From Oleiharenicola lentus (GTDB taxonomy: Bacteria; Verrucomicrobiota; Verrucomicrobiia; Opitutales; Opitutaceae), in assembly GCF_004118375.1 (NCBI RefSeq), contig NZ_SDHX01000001.1, positions 868,001-932,000 of the forward strand: a DNA stretch of 64,000 bases, read 5' to 3'. Position 1 is the first letter of the stretch, and every line of letters begins with the position of its first letter. Both the position numbers and the translations under genes were made by a program. Positions 57,828-64,000 of this stretch are shown piece after piece. The notes below the pieces were generated by a model. It was not told where the DNA came from. It worked only from the letters and a program-made list of their open reading frames with translations, and ran no database searches.

Positions 57828-59642
57828 ATGAGCACACGCACAAAGCTGATCACGCTTCTCGCCACGGCAATGCCCCTGCTTTCTTTGGCGCAGGAGAGCA
57901 CCCCGCCTGCCGACTCCGCGTCTCAGGCAGATCCTTCGGTAACGGTTATGGGGTCGGAACCCGCCGCCAATACAGTCAGTCGCGACCGCGACACCTTGTC
58001 GGTTGATTTCCCCGATGAGGATATCAAGACAATCCTCCGCAATGTAGCGGATCTTTTTGAGCTCAATCTGGTGGTGCCCGATACCCTGACCGGCAAAACC
58101 TCCATCAAACTCCGTGATGTCACGTGGCGTCAGATTTTCAAAACCGTCCTCGAACCCGTCAACTACACCTACGTTGAAGAGGGGAATATCATCAAGGTGA
58201 TCGACAATGCCACCTTGCTGCAGGAGCCTGTATCGACCGACGTCTTTATCATCAACAATGCCAAGGCCGAAGACCTTCGTCCGACTGTCGTTGGTTTGGT
58301 TGACGCCGCGGTTGGCGGTAAGGTGGAGATCAATCAGCGTAGCAACGCCCTGATCATCACTGAGCGTCCGTCTCGAATGGGCCGAATCCGGGCGATCATC
58401 GAACAACTGGATAAGGCCACGGCCCAAGTTATGATCGAATCACAGTTCGTCGAGGTGACGGACCGCGATATCCGCAACATTGGCGTGAACTGGGCCGGTC
58501 TTCAGAATCTTCAGCTTGGGGCACGGAATTTGAACCAGGCTTTCAGTCGTGATCGTGGTCAAAGCTTCAACAACGGTAACAGTTCAAACGCCAATAGCAG
58601 CAGCAACAGCAGCAACAGCAATGGAAGCACCGGCACGAGCAGCAGCAATAGTGGCACGACTAACGCTTCAACCAATGGCAACAATTCCACTTATGTGACC
58701 GGATTGGCTGATCCCTCCTCGGGGGTTCCCTCCAACTTTAATCCGACGACAGGCACCGTCAGTGGTCTGCCTACGTCAATTCCCACTGTAACGACCAACG
58801 CGAATTACACGCCCGCAACTGTAACCACGCCTGCAACAGCTGATGCCCTCAATACCTTTAACGGTAGCACGCAAAATGGCACCACCTCCGGCACCAGCAA
58901 CTCGCTTAGCGACACACTCACCAGTTCCCTCGCCAATTCTGCATCCAGTGCGGTCAATTCCCTCATGGGACTCACCAACACCGGCGGTACCAGTCGCCTG
59001 ACCTCGGCTGTATTCTCAGCCTCTGATTTTAACGTAATTGTCTCGGCTCTTAAGACCCAAAACAACACCAAGGTCGTATCGAACCCGACGGTTGTCACCC
59101 TTAACAATACCGAGGCGGTTCTGAACATCGGTTCCGAGTTTCCAATCCCGAGCTACACTTACAATAGTGAGCGCGGCACTTTCGAGGTGTCCGGCTTTCA
59201 ATACAAGCCGATCGGTATCATCATGAAGGTGACGCCTCAGGTTAATGCCCAAGGAACGATTCGCCTGAATCTTGAACCTGAAGTTAGCCAACAAAACGGC
59301 GAAACAACGTTTGGCGGCGCTGGCGGTGCGACAATCCCGGTCATTGCCACCCGCAAGGTTAAGACCCAAATCTCCCTTCAGGATGGTTACACGGCCGGCA
59401 TCGGCGGCCTCGTCACTTCCAACAAGAATCATGGTGGCACTAAGGTGCCGGTTCTGGGCAGCATTCCTGGTCTTGGTCGGCTCTTTTCATCCAAGAGCGT
59501 CAATGACACCACGACCAATCTGCTGATTTTTATCACGGCAAAAACGGTCAATCCTGATGGCGCTGCTCCCTCTGATGTTTTTTCAGCTCCAGCGTTGCAA
59601 GCAGTCGGCATGGATGGTGCCGCCATCAACAAGAAGAACTAA
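57828..59642 (+). CDS. Secretin (PilQ/GspD type)
   Basis: A 604-residue outer-membrane secretin with signal peptide (MSTRTKLITLLATAMPLLSLA). It has an STN/N0 region (LSVDFPDEDIKTILRNVADL), an N1 region (VFIINNAKAEDLRPTVVGLV, NALIITERPSRMGRIRAII) and the beta-barrel domain with NTKVVSNPTVVTLNNTEAVL, GIIMKVTPQVN and VPVLGSIPGLGRLF. Residues ~246-290 are a low-complexity Asn/Ser/Gly/Thr stretch, and another Thr/Ser-rich region follows. No pilotin-specific C-terminal segment is evident. RBS AAGGA precedes the ATG; a terminator follows at 59660. Confidence 0.92.
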   Translation: MSTRTKLITLLATAMPLLSLAQESTPPADSASQADPSVTVMGSEPAANTVSRDRDTLSVDFPDEDIKTILRNVADLFELNLVVPDTLTGKTSIKLRDVTWRQIFKTVLEPVNYTYVEEGNIIKVIDNATLLQEPVSTDVFIINNAKAEDLRPTVVGLVDAAVGGKVEINQRSNALIITERPSRMGRIRAIIEQLDKATAQVMIESQFVEVTDRDIRNIGVNWAGLQNLQLGARNLNQAFSRDRGQSFNNGNSSNANSSSNSSNSNGSTGTSSSNSGTTNASTNGNNSTYVTGLADPSSGVPSNFNPTTGTVSGLPTSIPTVTTNANYTPATVTTPATADALNTFNGSTQNGTTSGTSNSLSDTLTSSLANSASSAVNSLMGLTNTGGTSRLTSAVFSASDFNVIVSALKTQNNTKVVSNPTVVTLNNTEAVLNIGSEFPIPSYTYNSERGTFEVSGFQYKPIGIIMKVTPQVNAQGTIRLNLEPEVSQQNGETTFGGAGGATIPVIATRKVKTQISLQDGYTAGIGGLVTSNKNHGGTKVPVLGSIPGLGRLFSSKSVNDTTTNLLIFITAKTVNPDGAAPSDVFSAPALQAVGMDGAAINKKN

Positions 59643-59659
59643 GCTATCCATTTAATTCC

Positions 59660-59688
59660 AAGCCGGTCCCCAGGGACCGGCTTTTTTT
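59660..59688 (+). terminator. Terminator of the pil-secretin operon
   Basis: AAGCCGGTCC (59660-59669), loop CCAG, GGACCGGCTT (59674-59683), then TTTTT. It stands 17 bases after the secretin stop. Confidence 0.95.
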
Positions 59689-59796
59689 GCATTCCGAATT
59701 GCGTGAATCGGACCTCGCTGGGGAGGTCGTTTGCCATGGCCGTGAAGCCGCAAGTATTTGTTAGCTTTGAACTCGGGATCAAATAGCGTGAGCAAG

Positions 59797-60828
59797 ATGA
59801 GTGTAGCCCCTTCATTTCAAGCGAACGCACATCCAGTGGACCCATTTGGGATTATTGCGCCTCAGCTTGCGGCACTAGATGCTTTTATGAAAGCGCAAGC
59901 CGCCCAATTTGAGCCGGAAATTAGAGATATGGCGGGATATTGTTTGGAGGCCTCTGGCAAGAGACTCCGGCCAGCTCTGGTTTTTTTCAGCGGATGGGAG
60001 TTCGGTGGACGGGTGGATGAATCCTTGGTACGTGCCGCAGCGGTGGTCGAGATGGTGCACCTGGCCACATTGGTGCACGATGATATCATGGATCGCGCTG
60101 AATTGCGTCGGGGTCGCCTCACCGCGTCGCGCAAATTCGGTCCCGATGCCGCGGTGCTGTTGGGGGATGCATTGTTTTCCCAAGCGCTGCACATCGCCTC
60201 CCAATTCCCGACCGCAGAGGTGTGCCGTTTGGTTTCGGCTTCGACTCGCCGGGTTTGCTCGGGCGAGATTATGCAGACCCTCAGGCGCCGAGACTTCAAT
60301 GTTACGCTGGCCGACTATCGGCGAATGATCGACCTTAAGACAGCCGAACTCTTCCGCACTTCCTGTTATTTGGGCGCGATGCTATCGCACCAGACGAGCG
60401 GCTTTGCTGATGCGGCTGATAAATTTGGCCATCACCTGGGCATCGCTTATCAGATCTATGATGACCTCGTCGATTTTGTGGGTGAGGAAAAGAATATCGG
60501 CAAAACCCTGGGAACTGACTTGGCGACCGGGAAGCTGACACTTCCCCTGATGTTGCTCTTGGATAGAATCCCGGTGGATGAGCGGGCGCGATTGATTGCC
60601 GACATGAGGGAAGGGCACTCGCCTGGCTTGGCAACAAGTCAGCAACGCATGCACCAACTGGGAATTGGCGCTGCCGTGGTTCAATCGATCAATGACGAAC
60701 TCTCGATTGCCTTGGAATCTATTCTGCCATTTTCGTCGGCCCCGGCAGCGCCTTTGTTAAAAGAATTGGCATCTTTGCTCAGCCGGCAGGTTGCCAGTTT
60801 GCCAACATCGGTGGTTTCTCCGGCCTAA
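59797..60828 (+). CDS. Polyprenyl diphosphate synthase
   Basis: A 343-residue trans-prenyltransferase. First Asp-rich motif DDIMD at residues 95-99 (VHLATLVHDDIMD) and the second DDLVD at 222-226 (QIYDDLVDFVGE). The GKRLRPALV segment (Gly-Lys-Arg) near residue 55 and KTAELFRTSC are present. The residues before the first motif (HLATL) fit long-chain synthases, so the product is probably a C35-C45 chain for menaquinone. ATG 59797 was chosen; GTG three codons earlier is possible. Confidence 0.9.
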   Translation: MSVAPSFQANAHPVDPFGIIAPQLAALDAFMKAQAAQFEPEIRDMAGYCLEASGKRLRPALVFFSGWEFGGRVDESLVRAAAVVEMVHLATLVHDDIMDRAELRRGRLTASRKFGPDAAVLLGDALFSQALHIASQFPTAEVCRLVSASTRRVCSGEIMQTLRRRDFNVTLADYRRMIDLKTAELFRTSCYLGAMLSHQTSGFADAADKFGHHLGIAYQIYDDLVDFVGEEKNIGKTLGTDLATGKLTLPLMLLLDRIPVDERARLIADMREGHSPGLATSQQRMHQLGIGAAVVQSINDELSIALESILPFSSAPAAPLLKELASLLSRQVASLPTSVVSPA

Positions 60829-60876
60829 ATTACGTTTGCTTGGCTCCCAACGGTCCGTAACCTGTCCATTCGCGCG

Positions 60877-61509
60877 ATGAACCTGACCCGCGTCTTCACC
60901 AAGACGGCCATAGCCAGCCCCGAGCGTCAGCAGGAGGCGGATGCAGATTTGGGCATCGTCCGACTGGTGCAGGCCGGCGATGTGTCGGCCTTCGACAAGC
61001 TTATCATCAAGTATCGGGAACGGCTCTTTGGTGTGGTATACAATCTCACCGCTAATCGCGAAGACGCATCCGATCTTACGCAGGAAGCCTTCATCAAGGC
61101 TTTCCAGTCCATCAACCGTTTTCAAGGTAACTGCTCGTTCTTCACCTGGCTCTACAAGATAGCGGTTAACACAACGCTAAGTCACTTGCGCCGCAATCGG
61201 ATGCGAAGCTTTTTTAGCTTGGAAAAACTGAGCGAGGACGGCCCGGGTTCGGAAGTAATTGAAAAACTGACAGATAGGAATGGGGCCGATCGCGATACCT
61301 ACCTGCGAGAGCTTCAGGAAAAATTGAACGAAGCGCTCCAAAAATTGTCTATCCCACATCGCACAGTGATTACTCTCTTCGAAATCGATGGCCTCAGCCA
61401 CGGCGAAATCGCCGAGATCGTAGGCTGCTCCGAAGGCACCGTCCGGTCCCGTCTGCACTACGCCAAACAGTTCCTACAGGGTGAATTATCGAAGTATATC
61501 CGCTCCTGA
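60877..61509 (+). CDS. ECF RNA polymerase sigma factor
   Basis: A 210-residue sigma-70 family ECF factor. Region 2 is LIIKYRERLFGVVYNLTANREDASDLTQEAFIKAFQSI and NCSFFTWLYKIAVNTTLSHL; region 4 is LNEALQKLSIPHRTVITLFEIDGLSHGEIAEIVGCSEGTVRSRLHYAKQFL. It would direct transcription of a stress or envelope regulon. The gene follows the prenyl synthase by 48 bases and precedes a membrane protein by 5 bases. Autoregulated promoter motifs could not be identified. Confidence 0.93.
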   Translation: MNLTRVFTKTAIASPERQQEADADLGIVRLVQAGDVSAFDKLIIKYRERLFGVVYNLTANREDASDLTQEAFIKAFQSINRFQGNCSFFTWLYKIAVNTTLSHLRRNRMRSFFSLEKLSEDGPGSEVIEKLTDRNGADRDTYLRELQEKLNEALQKLSIPHRTVITLFEIDGLSHGEIAEIVGCSEGTVRSRLHYAKQFLQGELSKYIRS

Positions 61510-61514
61510 GTATC

Positions 61515-62288
61515 ATGTCTGATCTACACCAGAATTCCAAACCAACGCTTGAGGAAGTCCTGAGGCTTAAGCGAGCTGAGAGACCCAGCCAAGATTTCTG
61601 GTCCGGTTTCGAGCGTGAGTTGCGGCAAAAGCAGCTGACCGCCTTGGTGGAAAAGCGCCGTTGGTGGCATGGACTGCCACTGATTACCACGCGCCGGATT
61701 TACCTCCCGGTAGGTGCCACCGCAGCGGTGGCTTTTGCCTTGGTCGCGGTTCGTTTCAATTCTCCCGTTCATCTTGTGGAGAGCGAAAATACGGCGCCTC
61801 GGGTGCAAGCCGCTGATCTTGATATTGAACTGCTGCCGGCAACCGTGGTGGCATCTCATCATGATCGTCACAGTGAGCCTGTCGCTGAGCAGATAGAATC
61901 GTCGGTGGCTGAACGAGCGATGGTGCCCCCCGATATGGCCGTCGCATCCCAAGAGGTTAGCTCTCCTTCCGCGCGTTCCATCGCCGCCAATTTTGAGCGC
62001 TTGGAACAGGCCGAGCCCGAACTTGTGCAAGCTGTCATCGGCAATCGCCTGAGTTCTGCGGCCCGAGTGCAGCCCGCTCTCGCATCGATTGATTCCGATA
62101 CAGCCATGGCCGCACAGTCTGCACCGCGGTATCGCTTGATAGCGCGTTATGCCGAGCGGGTGCTTTCACCCAAGCCTGAGGCTCCGGATCTGGTGCGTCA
62201 GCACCTCGCCCGCCGACTTGGTGACGACCTCGGTGACGACCTGAGTCGCATCGGGCTGGGTGGCGACCGTGTCTCGCTCAAGTTTTGA
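61515..62288 (+). CDS. Membrane protein in anti-sigma position
   Basis: A 257-residue protein with N-terminal cytoplasmic part (~1-60, including KPTLEEVLRLKRAERPSQDF), one membrane segment (LPVGATAAVAFALVAVRF, ~64-81) and a periplasmic part of ~175 residues. Gene order sigma-then-membrane protein with a 5-base gap is the classic sigma/anti-sigma arrangement. No zinc anti-sigma HxxxCxxC motif is seen. The C-terminal part has a helix with repeated Leu/Ala (QHLARRLGDDLGDDL). Family unknown. Confidence 0.65.
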   Translation: MSDLHQNSKPTLEEVLRLKRAERPSQDFWSGFERELRQKQLTALVEKRRWWHGLPLITTRRIYLPVGATAAVAFALVAVRFNSPVHLVESENTAPRVQAADLDIELLPATVVASHHDRHSEPVAEQIESSVAERAMVPPDMAVASQEVSSPSARSIAANFERLEQAEPELVQAVIGNRLSSAARVQPALASIDSDTAMAAQSAPRYRLIARYAERVLSPKPEAPDLVRQHLARRLGDDLGDDLSRIGLGGDRVSLKF

Positions 62289-62311
62289 TCGAGCCCCCAC
62301 CTTTTGGGACG

Positions 62312-62336
62312 AACCCGCCATTTGGCGGTTTTTTTT
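62312..62336 (+). terminator. Terminator after the sigma-anti-sigma pair
   Basis: CCGCC (62315-62319), loop ATTT, GGCGG (62324-62328) with a TTTTTTTT tract. The tail reaches into the stop codon of the convergent fumarase gene. Confidence 0.85.
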
Positions 62337-63975
62337 ATTTGTCGGCCACGCAGATGCCGCAGTTGTCGAAGAAGAAGTCGCGGCCCTTGTCGTCCACGAG
62401 GATGAACGCCGGAAAGTCCTGCACCTCGATCTTCCACACGGCCTCCATGCCGAGTTCGGGGTACTCGAGAACCTCGACTTTCTTGATGTTGTCCTGGGCC
62501 AGGATGGCTGCGGGGCCGCCGATGCTACCGAGGTAAAATCCGCCATGCTTCTTGCAGGCGTCGGTGACGGCTTTGCTGCGGTTGCCCTTGGCGAGCATCA
62601 CGAGCGAGCCGCCGTGTGACTGAAAAAGCTCCACATAGCTGTCCATGCGTCCCGCGGTGGTGGGACCGAAGGAGCCCGAAGCGTAGCCCGTGGGCGTTTT
62701 AGCCGGCCCGGCGTAGTAAACCGGATGGTTCTTGATGTAGTCGGGCAGGCCTTGGCCGGCGTCGATGCGTTCCTTGAGCTTTGCGTGGGCGATGTCGCGG
62801 GCGACGATCATCGGGCCGCTCAGCAGCACGCGTGTCGTGACAGGGTGCCGCGATAGTTCGGCGCGAATCTCAGTCATCGGCTTAGTAAGATCGATACGCA
62901 CGATCTGGTCGTCCTTGAAGCACCGAGCTTCGGCGGGGATGAAGCGACCGGGGTCGGTCTCCATCTTTTCAAGGAACACGCCGTCTTTGGTGATCTTGGC
63001 CTTGATGTTGCGGTCGGCGCTGCACGATACGCCCATGCCGACCGGGCAACTGGCCCCGTGGCGCGGCAGGCGGACGACACGGACATCGAGCGCGAAGTAT
63101 TTGCCGCCGAACTGGGCGCCGACTTTAGCGTTCTGGGCGATCTTCAGGATTTTTTCTTCCATCGCGGTGTCACGGAAGGCGCGGCCGTGTTCGTTGCCGG
63201 TGGTGGGCAGGGCATCAAGATATTTGGCGGAGGCCAGCTTCAGCGTTTTCATGCACGCTTCTGCGCTGGTGCCGCCGATCACGAACACGAGGTGATAGGG
63301 CGGGCAGGCTGAGGTGCCGAGGAGTTGCAGCTTGTCGGTGACGAATTTTTCCAGACTCTTGGGGTTGAGCAGGGCCTTGGTCTCCTGAAAGAGAAACATC
63401 TTGTTGGCCGAGCCGCCGCCCTTGGCCACGAACAGGAACTCGTATTTCGCCCCCTCCGTTGCGTGCAGGTCAATCTGGGCGGGCAGGTTGGTGCCGGTGT
63501 TGGTTTCCTTGAACAGGTCCAGCGGGGCCGTTTGCGAGTAGCGCAGGTTTTCCTTGGTGTAGCAGTCGTAGACGCCGCGCGAGAGCCATTCGGCGTCGTT
63601 CGCCCCGGTCCAAACCTGCTGGCCTTTCTTGGCGAAGATGGACGCGGTCCCCGTGTCCTGGCACATGGGCAGGATGCCGCGCGCGGCGATCTCGGCGTTC
63701 TTCAGCAGGGTGAGCGCGACGTAGCGGTCATTGGCCGAGGCCTCGGGATCCTGCAGAATCGCGGCGACCTGTTCGAGGTGTTTTGGGCGCAGATAAAAAT
63801 TCGTGTCGTGAAAGGCTTCGCGCGAGAGGTAGGCGAGCGCTTCGGGAGCGACCTTGAGGATCTCCTTGCCCTCAAAGCTCGCAGTGGAGACGCCCTCCTT
63901 GGTCAGGAGGCGGTATTCGGTATCGTCGGCGCCGAGGGGCAGGGGGTCTTGATAGACAAAAGACGGCGTAGGCAT
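62335..63975 (-). CDS. fumA: Fumarate hydratase, class I
   Basis: A 546-residue iron-sulfur fumarase, reversible hydration of fumarate to malate in the TCA cycle. The three 4Fe-4S ligands are Cys105 (LPMCQDTGT), Cys224 ([10 protein letters not shown]) and Cys318 (GVSCSADRN), matching the spacing known for FumA. The C-terminal beta domain ([19 protein letters not shown], then [20 protein letters not shown]) is intact. A single-polypeptide, oxygen-sensitive type; no adjacent TCA genes. Confidence 0.95.
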   Translation of the reverse strand: MPTPSFVYQDPLPLGADDTEYRLLTKEGVSTASFEGKEILKVAPEALAYLSREAFHDTNFYLRPKHLEQVAAILQDPEASANDRYVALTLLKNAEIAARGILPMCQDTGTASIFAKKGQQVWTGANDAEWLSRGVYDCYTKENLRYSQTAPLDLFKETNTGTNLPAQIDLHATEGAKYEFLFVAKGGGSANKMFLFQETKALLNPKSLEKFVTDKLQLLGTSACPPYHLVFVIGGTSAEACMKTLKLASAKYLDALPTTGNEHGRAFRDTAMEEKILKIAQNAKVGAQFGGKYFALDVRVVRLPRHGASCPVGMGVSCSADRNIKAKITKDGVFLEKMETDPGRFIPAEARCFKDDQIVRIDLTKPMTEIRAELSRHPVTTRVLLSGPMIVARDIAHAKLKERIDAGQGLPDYIKNHPVYYAGPAKTPTGYASGSFGPTTAGRMDSYVELFQSHGGSLVMLAKGNRSKAVTDACKKHGGFYLGSIGGPAAILAQDNIKKVEVLEYPELGMEAVWKIEVQDFPAFILVDDKGRDFFFDNCGICVADK

Positions 63976-64000
63976 GGTTGGAGTCTAGGCTCGCAGCCAA

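Overview
The window is a high-GC chromosomal segment with tightly packed genes on both strands. Gene content and organisation suggest a verrucomicrobial bacterium, most likely of the Opitutaceae type. The main clues are an exosortase fused to an EpsI domain inside an exopolysaccharide cluster, a pilM-pilN-pilO-secretin cluster, Tat-exported Gfo/Idh oxidoreductase, PEGA lipoproteins, a DUF5069 protein, coexisting RNase E/G and RNase Y, and many short intergenic repeats. The assignment is inference: there is no 16S rRNA gene here. I saw no tRNA or rRNA gene, no CRISPR array, no transposase and no prophage.

Layout. 1-11.6 kb: mostly single genes (a partial NHL-repeat protein, an orphan MacB/FtsX-type permease, YkgJ-type Cys-cluster protein, YjbQ, PEGA lipoprotein, DUF5069, Rnk, cupin-like protein, secreted unknown, YjbR with a coupled zinc ribbon, Gfo/Idh oxidoreductase, VOC protein), separated by several repeat families. 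11.8-14.9 kb: rng and rodA (RNA turnover and cell elongation). 14.9-25.5 kb: a surface-polysaccharide region with O-antigen ligase, glycosyltransferases, HAD-like protein, methyltransferase, flippase and exosortase-EpsI. Three minus-strand genes there are joined by 4-base ATGA overlaps. 25.6-36.7 kb: RNase Y, QueF, inositol-phosphatase family enzyme, exonuclease, TagA-type glycosyltransferase, MFS transporter, CorA, two lipoproteins, PtsN-like protein and a membrane spermidine-synthase-like protein.

36.7-43.3 kb: gyrB-gyrA, then a coiled-coil zinc-ribbon gene whose stop codon lies in the first helix of the RNase P RNA. 43.3-48.2 kb: three pilin-like genes next to a NarL-type response regulator and its histidine kinase, all on the minus strand. 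48.4-54.9 kb: rpsT, an AddB/AddA-like helicase-nuclease pair, and a 33-residue ribosomal protein of the AURKAIP1/COX24 type. 55.1-59.7 kb: pilM, pilN, pilO, a pilP-position gene and a secretin, with visibly lower GC than the surroundings. 59.8-62.3 kb: polyprenyl diphosphate synthase, an ECF sigma factor and a membrane protein placed like an anti-sigma factor. 62.3-64 kb: class I fumarase.

The genes suggest a cell that invests in surface structures (exopolysaccharide, type IV pilus-like machinery, exosortase). The most unusual non-coding signal is a 21-base near-palindrome. It occurs as two inverted pairs in intergenic DNA and once in frame inside a glycosyltransferase gene. It sits among at least five other short repeat families, some of them degenerate 7-base or 9-base tandem units.
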